A stretch of 64,000 bases of DNA from Acetobacter aceti (GTDB lineage: Bacteria > Pseudomonadota > Alphaproteobacteria > Acetobacterales > Acetobacteraceae): NCBI RefSeq assembly GCF_002005445.1, contig NZ_CP014692.1:1178001-1242000 (forward strand), in the 5' to 3' direction. This document shows, piece by piece, positions 38,792 through 50,431 of the stretch (the stretch's first letter is position 1; each line of letters starts with the position of its first letter). The notes beneath the pieces are model-generated. The model had not been told where the DNA came from, did not search any database, and saw only the letters and a program-made list of their open reading frames with translations. A program made the translations under genes and the position numbers.

Positions 38792-39814
38792 ATGCGCGCC
38801 GTTGGTTATCAGAAATCACTGCCAGTGACAGACGAGAACGCTCTCGTTGACATCGAGCTTCCGGATCCTGTGGCCACGGGTCACGATATTCTGGTCGAAG
38901 TGAAGGCGGTTTCAGTCAATCCGATCGATACCAAGGTGCGGATGCGGGCAGAACCTCCTCCGGGTGAGTGGAAAGTGCTGGGTTGGGATGCTGCCGGTAT
39001 CGTGCGGGCTGTCGGCCCTGAGGTGAAGCGTTTCCGTCCCGGTGACGAGGTCTGGTATGCCGGTGCGGTCACGCGACCGGGTTGCAACAGCCAGTTGCAT
39101 CTTGTGGATGAGCGGATTGCAGGCAAGAAACCTCGCTCGCTGAGCTGGGTCGAGGCGGCGGCCATGCCTCTGACCGCAGTGACGGCGTGGGAAATGCTGT
39201 TCGACCGGCTCGATATCACACGGCCCATTCCAGGTGTGCCTCAGGCGCTTCTCATTATTGGCGCAGGCGGTGGAGTAGGGTCCATGGCGGTCCAGTTGGC
39301 CCGTCGTCCGGGGAACGTGACTGTCATTGGCACGGCCTCGCGTCCGGAAACGGCTGACTGGGCAAAATCACTGGGCGCGGAGTATGTGCTCGACCACAGC
39401 AGACCGCTTGCACCCCAGACCGAGGCGCTGGGACTACTGGGCGGTCCGGGCTATGTCTTTTCGATCACCCAGACCGATAAGCATTTTACGGATGTCGTGA
39501 AGCTGATCGCGCCTCAGGGCCGGTTCGGACTTATTGATGACCCTTCCTCTCTCGATATCATGCCGTTCAAGGCCAAAAGCGTTTCGACCCATTGGGAACT
39601 GATGTTCACACGTTCCACTTTCCAGACGGCGGACATGATCCGTCAGGCGGAAATTCTGGAAGAAGTGTCCAATCTTGTGGATGCGGGTGTGCTCAAGACG
39701 ACCTTGAGCGACGTGGCTGGGCCGATCAATGCCGCCAATCTTCGGCGTGCGCATGCTCTGCTGGAGAGCGGGACGGCGAGGGGCAAGATCGTGCTGGAGG
39801 GTTTTGGGGAGTAA
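38792..39814 (+). CDS. Zinc-free MDR oxidoreductase (quinone oxidoreductase-like)
   Basis: 340 aa with an excellent ribosome site (AAAGGAGCCACCC before ATG). GroES-like N-terminal domain (VKAVSVNPIDTKVRMR, VLGWDAAGIVRAVGPEVKRF) and a Rossmann domain (LLIIGAGGGVGSMAVQLARR). The Cys/His ligands of zinc alcohol dehydrogenases are absent, as in the ZADH/quinone oxidoreductase subgroup. NADPH-dependent reduction of a quinone or enone is likely; substrate unknown. Confidence 0.87.
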   Translation: MRAVGYQKSLPVTDENALVDIELPDPVATGHDILVEVKAVSVNPIDTKVRMRAEPPPGEWKVLGWDAAGIVRAVGPEVKRFRPGDEVWYAGAVTRPGCNSQLHLVDERIAGKKPRSLSWVEAAAMPLTAVTAWEMLFDRLDITRPIPGVPQALLIIGAGGGVGSMAVQLARRPGNVTVIGTASRPETADWAKSLGAEYVLDHSRPLAPQTEALGLLGGPGYVFSITQTDKHFTDVVKLIAPQGRFGLIDDPSSLDIMPFKAKSVSTHWELMFTRSTFQTADMIRQAEILEEVSNLVDAGVLKTTLSDVAGPINAANLRRAHALLESGTARGKIVLEGFGE

Positions 39815-39822
39815 GCGCCTCG

Positions 39823-39854
39823 GTCTTTTTCCCCTGCTTTGAGGGGAGGAAGAC
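39823..39854 (+). terminator. Terminator after the MDR gene
   Basis: A 13-bp stem (GTCTTTTTCCCCT at 39823-39835 with 39842-39854, two G-T wobbles) and a 6-nt loop sit 9 nt after the stop codon. The tail is weakly T-rich. Confidence 0.55.
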
Positions 39855-39961
39855 AGTCCGTTTCATGTGCGTCTCGTCAAGGCAGTAATCTTTGCAAAAA
39901 CACTGTTTTGCTATAGGAGCGGCGTTATTCACTTTCTGCGATATGGTTAAGAGACTGTTCA

Positions 39962-40912
39962 ATGATGGAAATAGATAAGATGTCGATTGAGCCGTCTCCT
40001 CGTATTGCTGTTCTGGTGCCGTGTTACAATGAAGAAGTAACGGTTGGTACGGTGGTGCGTGATTTTCGGGCTGCGCTCCCTTTTGCTACGGTCTATGTTT
40101 ACGATAACAATTCCCGTGACAAAACACAGGAAGTCGCACGAGCTGCGGGAGCTGTTGTTCGACAGGAGCTCCTGCAGGGAAAAGGCAACGTAATCCGCCG
40201 TATGTTTGCTGATATTGAAGCGGACTACTATGTGCTGGTTGATGGGGATGCGACGTATGAGGCTGCTGCTGCACCCCGGATGTTGCAGGAATCAATAGAT
40301 AATTTTCTCGATATGGTAACAGGATTGAGGGTTACGGATCGCAAGGCGGCATACCGTCCCGGCCATGTTCTGGGAAATAAGATTCTTACCTCTCTGGTTC
40401 AGAATTTTTTCGGACGCGCTACAGACGACATGCTGTCGGGTTATCGTGTGTTTTCACGTCGTTTTGTAAAATCTTTTCCAGCTGCGTCTTCGGGCTTTGA
40501 AACAGAGACGGAATTTACAGTCCATGCGCTTCAGTTGTGCATGCCGATCGGTGAAGTGCCGACACGTTACATTGAGCGGCCAGAGGGATCGACCTCCAAA
40601 CTGAATACCTGGAGTGACGGAATGCGGATTTTGACCACAATCATTCAATTGGTCAAACAGGAACGCCCTCTGTTGTTCTTTACCGTTATAGCCTTTTTCC
40701 TGTCTTCTCTGGGTATAATTCTTGGTTTGCCGGTTGTGGCGGATTATATGCGATCCGGATTTGTTCCTCGGTTGCCAACTGCTGTTCTGGCAATGGGCTG
40801 TGAAATATTGGCCGCGTTGTCTCTGGTTTGTGGTCTGATCCTGAATAGTGTGGCTGTGGGTCGTCTGGAAGTAAAGCGTTTGGCTTATCTCTCGCAAATT
40901 AGATCTATATAA
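39962..40912 (+). CDS. Family 2 glycosyltransferase with C-terminal membrane anchor (GtrB/DPM1-like)
   Basis: 316 aa. The GT-A domain starts IAVLVPCYNEEVTVGTVV, has VYVYDNNSRDKT and the DxD-type YVLVDGDATYEA, then SGYRVFSRRFVKSF. Two C-terminal hydrophobic hairpins (about 235-300) anchor it to the inner membrane. The family moves a sugar from a nucleotide donor to polyprenyl phosphate. The following two DUF2142 proteins could be the extracytoplasmic transferases using that donor. Base composition is ordinary at first and becomes AT-rich toward the next gene. Confidence 0.85.
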   Translation: MMEIDKMSIEPSPRIAVLVPCYNEEVTVGTVVRDFRAALPFATVYVYDNNSRDKTQEVARAAGAVVRQELLQGKGNVIRRMFADIEADYYVLVDGDATYEAAAAPRMLQESIDNFLDMVTGLRVTDRKAAYRPGHVLGNKILTSLVQNFFGRATDDMLSGYRVFSRRFVKSFPAASSGFETETEFTVHALQLCMPIGEVPTRYIERPEGSTSKLNTWSDGMRILTTIIQLVKQERPLLFFTVIAFFLSSLGIILGLPVVADYMRSGFVPRLPTAVLAMGCEILAALSLVCGLILNSVAVGRLEVKRLAYLSQIRSI

Positions 40913-40943
40913 ATTCAAGTTCATTTTTCTTGGAGATATTGAG

Positions 40944-42371
40944 GTGATTTTTTTTAAATTGAGTAGTATTTCTAATTCTTTTCATGAATGTGATGTTTCA
41001 TCACGTCTGATTGGTGTTTTCTATCTGTGTTCTGTCATGGTGGTTTCGCTGCTGTTGGCGATAGTAGTGCCACCTTTTGAAAATTCTGATGAATTCAATC
41101 ATTTCAACCGCGTCTACCAGATATCGTCTGGAGAAATGATTGCCTTCAAAACCGGGCAACCGGCGCAATCCGGAGGGGTGGTTGATCTGGGTATCAATGA
41201 ACTTGATGATATTTATGGGTCTATAAGATTTCATGCCGACAAAAAAGTTACCAGTTCAATGGTGGAGCATGGCAATTCTGTTTTGATGGGAAGAAAAGGT
41301 TTTCAATCTTTTTCCAATACTGCGATTTATTCTCCACTTCTTTATTTTCCAGCGGTTGTGGGGCTGGATATGGCGCGACTGTCGGGTGTCCATCATGTCA
41401 AATGGGCGCTCATTGCCAGTCGCATGATGATGTCCATCGTGTGTGTCAGCCTGGCCTCTCTAGCTATTGTATTTTCAGGGAGGGCTGCAATATTTATCGC
41501 TGTTGTTTTGTCGTTGCCGATGACGATTTCTCTTTTTTCTTCTGTTAGTCAGGATGGACTTATTATTTGTTTTTCTGCTTTTTCTTTTGTGTTTCTTGCC
41601 CGATTTTTAAATTTTATTCCTTCTCAGCTCAAAGAAAATAAAAATATTGCTCTTTTTTATTGTTTTTTGTCACTGTGTGTTTTGGGGCGTCCTGCTTATG
41701 CACCGCTTTTTCTTCTTCCGTTTTTCACAAAAAAATTATCAAATGTTAAGTTCGTTGCTGCTTGTTTTTGCCTGTCCGTAAGTTTCGTGGCTTTGTGGAC
41801 ACTGGTCGTTCATTTTTTCGTTATGATTCCAATGTGGAATCAGGCTTCTCCCGGTCGTCAGTTACATAATTTAATTTTTAGTCCATGGCTGTTGCCTGAA
41901 TTGGTCAAGCACGCTTTTACAGATCATCAGGGTATGGAAGGTTTGCCTTTCTGGAAGGAAATGATTGGTGTTGTAGGTTGGATTGATACGGTTATGCCTG
42001 CATGGTTCTATAATTTTTCTTTGACTGTTCTTGGTCTCTCTTTATTTATGATCGGGAATTTTAATTTTAAAAAAGATATTCATATAATTTTTCGTTTTGG
42101 TGTTTCTTTTTCGTTGATTTCTTCTGTTTTGCTTATATTTTTTCTTGAGTATCTAACATTTACTCCTGTGGGGCAGGATTACGTGGTTGGTGTGCAGGGG
42201 CGTTACTTCTTGCCTCTCCTGCCATTCCTTCCTTTCCTTGTTTTGGGATATGATGGATCTATATTAAAAAAGTATCGCCGAGATGCAGTTCTTATGCTTT
42301 CTCCAATGTGGATTGTAATTTCCTCTGTGATTTTATTGTACTCTGTTTTAAATCGATACTATGTAATGTGA
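40944..42371 (+). CDS. DUF2142 membrane protein, copy 1 (putative GT-C-type glycosyltransferase)
   Basis: 475 aa from GTG 40944 (TGGAG upstream), about 10-12 hydrophobic helices. Family motifs: PPFENSDEFNHFNRVYQIS in the first outer loop with an acidic Asp-Glu pair, MTISLFSSVSQDGLII, and VGVQGRYFLPLLPFLPF. The acidic pair in loop 1 is the hallmark of GT-C enzymes that use polyprenyl-linked sugars, so a periplasmic sugar transfer role is likely but unproven. The gene is visibly AT-rich with many T-rich codons, unlike its neighbours, suggesting horizontal origin. Confidence 0.75.
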   Translation: MIFFKLSSISNSFHECDVSSRLIGVFYLCSVMVVSLLLAIVVPPFENSDEFNHFNRVYQISSGEMIAFKTGQPAQSGGVVDLGINELDDIYGSIRFHADKKVTSSMVEHGNSVLMGRKGFQSFSNTAIYSPLLYFPAVVGLDMARLSGVHHVKWALIASRMMMSIVCVSLASLAIVFSGRAAIFIAVVLSLPMTISLFSSVSQDGLIICFSAFSFVFLARFLNFIPSQLKENKNIALFYCFLSLCVLGRPAYAPLFLLPFFTKKLSNVKFVAACFCLSVSFVALWTLVVHFFVMIPMWNQASPGRQLHNLIFSPWLLPELVKHAFTDHQGMEGLPFWKEMIGVVGWIDTVMPAWFYNFSLTVLGLSLFMIGNFNFKKDIHIIFRFGVSFSLISSVLLIFFLEYLTFTPVGQDYVVGVQGRYFLPLLPFLPFLVLGYDGSILKKYRRDAVLMLSPMWIVISSVILLYSVLNRYYVM

Positions 42372-42461
42372 TATTTTATTTGTAATTATTATGAGGGGAG
42401 GTGACGAGCTTTCCTTGGGAAGAGACGGTGTTTACTACTATCTTCGTATGGGTGTTTTACG

Positions 42462-43832
42462 GTGAGTCATAAACATTTTTCTTTGTTTTCATTGGCATAT
42501 ATAGCATTTTCTTTAATATCGATTTTGGTGAGTATTCTGCTGACTCCTCCGGGGCAGGTCGTAGATGAAATGCCCCATTTTGCACGGGCTGCTTTTCTTG
42601 CCGAAGGAAAGGTTGTCGGGCGTCGGCTTTCTCCAGTCGCCAGCGGAGGGCTTTTGCCTTGTAATTTCAACTTGGTATATCTGGATTTCGAGAGGCCGCC
42701 TTCGAAGAGAATTGAGCCGGGAAAGCCTAATACATTTACCGATAGGCCCTGGAATGAGGAACTCTGTTTCGTCGGATTTCCTAATACGGTTATCTATGCT
42801 CCGTTCACTTATATACCGGCTGCCTTGACGATATGGGGAGCGCGGCATACCCATATGACGATAATTCAGACAGGCTATGCAGTCAGAATTATGAATGGAT
42901 TTATTTCAGTCTTACTTTGTGCGGCGGGAATAGTTTTGGCCCGACGTGGCGTTCTGTTTCTGGCAGCTATTGCCAGTATGCCGATGACTATAACCCTTGC
43001 CGGGTCCTGTTCGCAGGATGGCATCCTGATAGGACTCACGGTTCTGGCGGCAGGCATTCTTACACGCTTTAATCGTTTTACCGAAATCAATCTACGAAAT
43101 TGGATTTTTCTGAGTATCCTTTTTGCCCTGCTTGCTGTCAGCAAACCGCCGCTGCTCATGTGTTCAATGATTCCGGTTGCGTTTATGTTCAGGAAACATA
43201 AATTTCTGGCTCCATTGCCTGTTATCTTAAGTGTAATTTCTGTCGGGTTCTGGAGTAAAATTGCTATTAAGCCCGTTAAGATACAGTTTCTTCCTGATGC
43301 GGGCGTGTCTGATGGTGAGCAGGTTCACTGGGTCATGACACATCTTCTGTCTGTTCCAGATCTGCTGGCTCATACAATAAAAAATAATATTTTTACTTAT
43401 TTAACAGAATGGATTGGTGTTCTTGGTTGGCTGGACGCACCCCTGCCTCATCTTTTTTATTATTTCACTTCTGTTTTCGTGTTCTGCACTTTGATTCTTT
43501 CAGCTTGCCCTTTCCAAAAAGGTAAAGTCGTCGCTCAAGAGAGAGGTGTCACGATCACCACGCTTTTTTGTACGCTGGCTGCTTCGGCGGCCGTTTTTCT
43601 GGCACTGTATATTATCTGGACCAAAGTGGGTGATCCGATCGTGAATGGTGTGCAGGGCCGCTATTTCCTGCCTATAGCGCCATTCCTTGCGCTTGTATTT
43701 CCACAATTGAAACAGGGAGAGCCTATAGCGTCATCTCCTGTTGTGAATCAGACGGTGATTATCGCATTTTGTGCTTACTGGATTGTGGACGCGGTGACGA
43801 TCATGAATGTGTTGTTTGTAAGGTACTGGTAA
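42462..43832 (+). CDS. DUF2142 membrane protein, copy 2
   Basis: 456 aa from GTG 42462. It shares with copy 1 the loop-1 motif (PPGQVVDEMPHFARA), MPMTITLAGSCSQDGILIGL and NGVQGRYFLPIAPFLAL, but is otherwise quite different, so the pair probably has distinct acceptors or donors. It has a predicted multi-helix inner-membrane topology. A 90-bp gap separates it from copy 1. With the upstream family 2 transferase it forms a three-gene surface-glycan modification module (inference). Confidence 0.75.
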   Translation: MSHKHFSLFSLAYIAFSLISILVSILLTPPGQVVDEMPHFARAAFLAEGKVVGRRLSPVASGGLLPCNFNLVYLDFERPPSKRIEPGKPNTFTDRPWNEELCFVGFPNTVIYAPFTYIPAALTIWGARHTHMTIIQTGYAVRIMNGFISVLLCAAGIVLARRGVLFLAAIASMPMTITLAGSCSQDGILIGLTVLAAGILTRFNRFTEINLRNWIFLSILFALLAVSKPPLLMCSMIPVAFMFRKHKFLAPLPVILSVISVGFWSKIAIKPVKIQFLPDAGVSDGEQVHWVMTHLLSVPDLLAHTIKNNIFTYLTEWIGVLGWLDAPLPHLFYYFTSVFVFCTLILSACPFQKGKVVAQERGVTITTLFCTLAASAAVFLALYIIWTKVGDPIVNGVQGRYFLPIAPFLALVFPQLKQGEPIASSPVVNQTVIIAFCAYWIVDAVTIMNVLFVRYW

Positions 43833-43893
43833 GAACTTTATCAGGCACATTCACGATCGGGATCAAAGTGGCCTCAAGACGGGCTTACGACGG

Positions 43894-43925
43894 CTGGTTC
43901 GCCGAAGCGGAGTCCGGCGAACCAG
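43894..43925. terminator. Hairpin between convergent DUF2142 and OYE genes
   Basis: A perfect 11-bp stem CTGGTTCGCCG (43894-43904) with its complement at 43915-43925 and a 10-nt loop, located between the 3' ends of convergent genes. There is no clear T-run. Confidence 0.55.
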
Positions 43926-43943
43926 AAATGGACCAAGTCCACA

Positions 43944-45017
43944 TCACCTGGCGAGCGGGTAATCCGTATAACCCTCGCGTCCCTGCGAGTACCAGGTGCG
44001 GATATCGTCCTTGTTCAGGGGCAGATTGTCTTCCAGGCGACGCACCAGATCCGGGTTGGCGAGAAAGGGCCGGCCAAATGCAATGGCGTCCGCGACACCG
44101 GTTGCGACTGTCTCGATCGCTTCATCCCGTGTGTAGTCCTGATTCAGAACCAGTGGCTTCTTGAAGACCTCGCGGATCGGGCCATGCAGCTTTGGCTGAT
44201 CGGTTTTGCCGAATGTGCCATTCGGACCCGGCTCGCGCAGTTCCAGGAAAGCGATATTCAGGTCGTTCAGCAGTTTTGCCGCCGGGACAAAAACCTGCTC
44301 GGGATGACTGTCGATGCAACCTTGTGAGTCGCCATTAGGCGAGAGACGCACGGAAGTTTTGTCCGCGCCAATGGTGGCGATCACGCGTTCTGTGACTTCA
44401 CGCAGCAGGCGAATACGGTTTTCCGGTGACCCGCCATATTCGTCTGAACGATGATTGGTGCCGTTCCGGAGAAATTCGTCGATCAGGTAACCATTGGCGG
44501 CATGAATCTGCACACCGTCAAAACCGGCTGCCAGAGCATTACGGGCTGCATTTTCATAATCGTTGAGAATACGCGTGATATCCTCTTTCGTAAGGGCGCG
44601 CGCTTCTTCCGGAGCCTGCTTTCCGTCGTAAGTATGGATCTGGTCAGGGGCTGTGGTCGCTGAAGCCGAGACAGGCTGCTGACCGGTCACGCTGGAATGC
44701 ACCATACGCCCCATGTGCCAGATCTGGGCCACGATCTTGCCGCCCTTTGCATGGATTGCGGCGGTGATCGGCTTCCAGGCTTCCACCTGCTCCTGAGACC
44801 ACAGGCCCGTCGCATAGGGCCAGCCAAGACCTTCACGACTGATTCCGATTGCTTCCGAGATGATCAGACCAGCCCCGGCCCGCTGTGCGTAATATTCGGC
44901 CATGACGGGAGTGGCCACATTCTCGCGGGTGCCTCGGGCACGTGTCAGCGGCGCCATAAGAATTCTGTTTCTGGCGTGGATGCTTCCAAGTTCGATCGGT
45001 TCAAACAGGCTGGGCAT
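43944..45017 (-). CDS. Old Yellow Enzyme family alkene reductase / NADH:flavin oxidoreductase
   Basis: 357 aa with start ATG 45017 (MPSLFEPIELGSIHARNRI). An FMN TIM barrel: APLTRARG, IWHMGRMVHSS, the active-site pair in VQIHAANGYLIDEFLRNGTNHR (H-x-x-N) followed by DEYGGSPENRIRLL, and AIAFGRPFLANPDL. Such enzymes reduce activated C=C bonds or nitro compounds with NAD(P)H. A further in-frame ATG at 45077 is less likely because GAAAGAAG lies before 45017. Confidence 0.9.
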   Translation of the reverse strand: MPSLFEPIELGSIHARNRILMAPLTRARGTRENVATPVMAEYYAQRAGAGLIISEAIGISREGLGWPYATGLWSQEQVEAWKPITAAIHAKGGKIVAQIWHMGRMVHSSVTGQQPVSASATTAPDQIHTYDGKQAPEEARALTKEDITRILNDYENAARNALAAGFDGVQIHAANGYLIDEFLRNGTNHRSDEYGGSPENRIRLLREVTERVIATIGADKTSVRLSPNGDSQGCIDSHPEQVFVPAAKLLNDLNIAFLELREPGPNGTFGKTDQPKLHGPIREVFKKPLVLNQDYTRDEAIETVATGVADAIAFGRPFLANPDLVRRLEDNLPLNKDDIRTWYSQGREGYTDYPLAR

Positions 45018-45137
45018 GACGACTTCTTTCTTCAAAACTTTATCTGGATGAAGTGGGACGCCTGATACCAATTGCAATGGGTGACTAAACTTCGACCTGA
45101 AGAATCCCTGAATTATTCCATATAAATCAATATATTA

Positions 45138-46142
45138 TTATAGAAACTTTTTCGTTTCCTTTTTATCGGACACCGATGGACCGCTGCGGGATTTTGCTTT
45201 TTCATCTTTCCTGCCGGTTGTCGTACTGTTCACGAAAATTCGTCCGTGTCTGTAAAAAATCCAGACATGACGGGTTGCGAACCAGTCGGAGCCGAGCAGC
45301 ATATCAACGGATTGCTCGGATACGGCAGAGACGGTCAGCACCGGATTATACTCGGTTTCCTGTCCAATCGTCAGGCTGTGAAACTTGTGCCACCGGTAGA
45401 CCGATTCTTTCCCGTCCACACCCGCCGTCGTGCCTCCGGGATCTGTGGCAAGCTGTTCTTCTGTCAGTCCCATTGCTTCTGCGGCGCGGCGGGAGAGGAT
45501 GCGGGATCGTGCCCCGCTGTCCAGAAGAGCCGTCAGGTCGTGACCATCCAGTCTGACGCGGAGAACCATCCGATGACCGCGTTCCTCGGCGTCAAGGCTT
45601 TGCCATGCGACGCCGGGTAGAGGAGGCGGCTCTACAGAACAGGCATCAGTCTTGCGACCGGGAGCGTTCCACATGGCGACACGACCATGCGGCGCGTCGA
45701 TCTCCAGCACGTCCTGCGCCAGCACGTCGCCACCAAGCAGACCTTCAACAGGAGGGGTGATATTCGGGCGGCTGGGCAGAAACCCGAGCGGCATGGAAAC
45801 CGGTCCAAATCCTGAACTGCCAACTTGCAGGCTGGGAATGATGACATTCGGCACAACGCCGGCCGAGCCGCCAGTGCCGCTGACATGAGTCAAGGCGTTC
45901 GGGTCTTCCGGCAGTTTCATGAACCGCGCGAACCACGGCGAAATCAGACTGCCTTCCGAACCCGTATCGACAATGAAGCTGACAGTCCGCCCGGCGACCG
46001 TCACGGGCGCGGACAGAAAGCCCAGATCATTCCGTAAAGGCGCTTCCATGACCGGTGTCAGTGGACAGGGCGCAGCGCAAGCCGTTGATACTGCGAGCGC
46101 CTGTAAAGCAAGGCCTGTCAAAAGGGAGTGGAGGCGCGTCAT
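45138..46142 (-). CDS. Exported two-lobed retropepsin-like aspartyl protease
   Basis: 334 aa with a signal peptide (LLTGLALQALAVSTACA-AP). Two retropepsin-like repeats are present: FIVDTGSEGSLIS (first catalytic Asp) and ALLDSGARSRILS (second). Each is followed by a later GLLGGDV/MLLGSDW element. A single chain carrying both lobes would not need to dimerise as retropepsins do. The C-terminus is Lys/Ser-rich. It starts 3 nt after the pip stop, so it is the last gene of the xerC-pip-protease operon. Substrate unknown; periplasmic. Confidence 0.8.
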   Translation of the reverse strand: MTRLHSLLTGLALQALAVSTACAAPCPLTPVMEAPLRNDLGFLSAPVTVAGRTVSFIVDTGSEGSLISPWFARFMKLPEDPNALTHVSGTGGSAGVVPNVIIPSLQVGSSGFGPVSMPLGFLPSRPNITPPVEGLLGGDVLAQDVLEIDAPHGRVAMWNAPGRKTDACSVEPPPLPGVAWQSLDAEERGHRMVLRVRLDGHDLTALLDSGARSRILSRRAAEAMGLTEEQLATDPGGTTAGVDGKESVYRWHKFHSLTIGQETEYNPVLTVSAVSEQSVDMLLGSDWFATRHVWIFYRHGRIFVNSTTTGRKDEKAKSRSGPSVSDKKETKKFL

Positions 46143-46145
46143 GCT

Positions 46146-48076
<1,931 letters not shown>

Positions 48077-48136
48077 AGCACATTTCTCCGAAGGAGGGCG
48101 AGACAGGACGCCGTGAAGAAGGTAGAGAGAGCCATC

Positions 48137-50377
48137 ATGGTGCAGAGCAGCCTACTGGAACCTTTGCCTTCGCGAAAGCGCGTGTCTGTCCTGCTGCCAC
48201 TGCCGTTTCCCTGTGCGCTGGATTATGCCGTTCCGCAGTCGCTGGCTGACACGCTCGCTCCCGGCGATGTGGTGGTCGTGCCGCTCGGTGGACGGCGGGA
48301 AACCGGCGTGGTCTGGGAAGAGACGGCGCTTCCCGTCGACCTCGCGCCGCCGCCGCCGCCTGAAATTGCTGCGTCCCGTCTGCGCCCGATCAAGGAACGT
48401 CTCGATCTGCCGCCGCTGTCCGCAGAACTCCGGCAGTTTATCGACTGGGTCGCAGCCTATACGCTTGCGCCGCCGGGCATGGTGCTGGCAATGGCGCTGC
48501 GTTCCCATCTGCGCGGCGAGCAGACAGCGCCTGCTGTGGGGTGGGTGCGTGTTGGAGAGCCGCCTGAGTCGTTGCGGATGACACCGGCCCGACGCGCTGT
48601 GCTGGACGCCCTGCCGCAGGGTGCTCCGCCGGTGACAATGGCGGAGCTGACGGAGAAGGCTGGTGTCGGTGTGTCGGTCGTGCGTGGTCTGGCGGATGCT
48701 GGCGTTCTGAAAAGCATGCTGATGGGGCCGGTCTCTCCTTTTGCGGAACCAGATCCTTTTCATAATCCGCCCGTTCTGGAGGGCGATCAGGCAACTGCGG
48801 CTACCGGGTTGCGGGCGCGGGTCGAGGAGCGTGTATTTTCCGCGACCCTGCTCGAGGGCGTGACCGGCTCCGGCAAGACCGAGATCTATCTGGAAGCGGT
48901 GGCGGAATGTCTGGCGCAGGGGCGGCAGGCGCTGGTTCTGCTGCCCGAAATCGCTCTGTCAGCCCAGTGGATGGACCGTTTCGCCCGACGGTTCGGTGTG
49001 CGCCCGGCGGTCTGGCATTCCGAGATCGGTCAGAAGGCCCGTCGTCTGACATGGGCGGCCTGCGAGGATGGTTCGGCCAGGGTTATTGTTGGTGCGCGAT
49101 CGGCTCTGTTCATGCCGTTCCGCGATCTGGGTCTTGTGATTGTTGATGAAGAACACGAGGCTGTTTTCAAGCAGGAAGATGGCGTCACCTACAACGCCCG
49201 CGACATGGCGGTCGTGCGGGCACGACTGGCGAAGGCTCCGATTGTGTTGGCTTCGGCAACGCCAAGCCTTGAGACACTGAACAATGTCGAGACCGGACGC
49301 TATCGGCATCTGGTTCTGACAGCGCGGCATGGTGGTGCGTCCATGCCGGAAACGCATCTGATCGACATGCGGGAAAATCCGCCACCGCGAGGGCTGTTTC
49401 TCTCACCTGTGCTGGTGGAGGCAGTAAAAGCACGGCTCGGGCGTGGCGAGCAGGCCATGCTGTTCCTGAACCGTCGTGGTTATGCGCCGCTGACGCTGTG
49501 CCGGACCTGTGGCCATCGGATGGAGTGCCCACATTGCACGTCATGGCTGGTCGAGCATCGGAAAAAGCGCGTTCTGGCCTGTCATTACTGTGAACATACC
49601 GAACCTGTTCCCCATGCCTGTCCGACATGCGGGGCAGAGGACAGCCTGACAGCCATCGGTCCGGGGATCGAGCGGATAACGGAAGAGGCCCGCAGCGAAT
49701 TTCCCGATGCGCGGATCATGGTGATGGCCAGCGACACGATCAGCGGCCCTGCCGCCACGGCGGAGGCTGTCGGCAGGATTTCTCGCCGGGAAGTGGATCT
49801 CATCATTGGCACGCAGATTGTCGCCAAGGGCTGGCATTTTCCGCATCTGACGCTTGTGGGGGTGGTGGATGCCGACCTTGGGCTTGGTGGCGCGGATCTA
49901 AGGGCAGGGGAGCGGACGATGCAGCTTCTGCATCAGGTCGCCGGGCGCGCAGGACGTGCGGAAGCGCCGGGCGAGGTGCTGCTCCAGAGTTTTACGCCGG
50001 AACATCCGGTCATGCAGGCATTGGTTTCGGGTGACTTCGCCGCGTTCATGGCGGAAGAGGCCGATCAGCGCAAACCGGGCTTCTGGCCACCTTTTGGTCG
50101 TCTGGCGGCGCTGATCGTCAGTTCGGAAAACGCCGATGCCGCCGATAATGCCGCACGGCAACTCGGTGTTTCCGCGCCGCATGGCAACGGGGTCGAAGTA
50201 CTCGGTCCAGTTCCTGCGCCGATTGCCGTATTGCGCGGTCGGCATCGGCGGCGGTTGCTGCTGCGGACGCACCGGAATATCGCCGTGCAGCCAATCCTGC
50301 GCCGCTGGCTGGGTCAGGTGACGTTGACGAGTGCGGTGCGTGTGGACGTGGATGTGGACCCGATTTCGTTTATGTGA
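48137..50377 (+). CDS. priA: Primosomal replication restart helicase PriA
   Basis: Reloads the replisome at stalled forks. With ATG 48137 (MVQSSLLEPLPSRKRVSVLL) the protein is 746 aa. Order: 3' DNA-binding domain, winged helix, Walker A GVTGSGKT (near 241), DEEHEAVFKQED, and the zinc module with paired cysteines CRTCGHRMECPHC, CHYC and CPTC (about 455-505). The later helicase motif is GTQIVAKGWHFP, followed by QVAGRAGRAE. An in-frame ATG at 48053 would extend it into the xerC 5' end and is less likely. Confidence 0.93.
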   Translation: MVQSSLLEPLPSRKRVSVLLPLPFPCALDYAVPQSLADTLAPGDVVVVPLGGRRETGVVWEETALPVDLAPPPPPEIAASRLRPIKERLDLPPLSAELRQFIDWVAAYTLAPPGMVLAMALRSHLRGEQTAPAVGWVRVGEPPESLRMTPARRAVLDALPQGAPPVTMAELTEKAGVGVSVVRGLADAGVLKSMLMGPVSPFAEPDPFHNPPVLEGDQATAATGLRARVEERVFSATLLEGVTGSGKTEIYLEAVAECLAQGRQALVLLPEIALSAQWMDRFARRFGVRPAVWHSEIGQKARRLTWAACEDGSARVIVGARSALFMPFRDLGLVIVDEEHEAVFKQEDGVTYNARDMAVVRARLAKAPIVLASATPSLETLNNVETGRYRHLVLTARHGGASMPETHLIDMRENPPPRGLFLSPVLVEAVKARLGRGEQAMLFLNRRGYAPLTLCRTCGHRMECPHCTSWLVEHRKKRVLACHYCEHTEPVPHACPTCGAEDSLTAIGPGIERITEEARSEFPDARIMVMASDTISGPAATAEAVGRISRREVDLIIGTQIVAKGWHFPHLTLVGVVDADLGLGGADLRAGERTMQLLHQVAGRAGRAEAPGEVLLQSFTPEHPVMQALVSGDFAAFMAEEADQRKPGFWPPFGRLAALIVSSENADAADNAARQLGVSAPHGNGVEVLGPVPAPIAVLRGRHRRRLLLRTHRNIAVQPILRRWLGQVTLTSAVRVDVDVDPISFM

Positions 50378-50431
50378 AGCATGATAATTCTCACATCCGT
50401 CAAAAAATTTAATAATTAAAAATATTATTTA

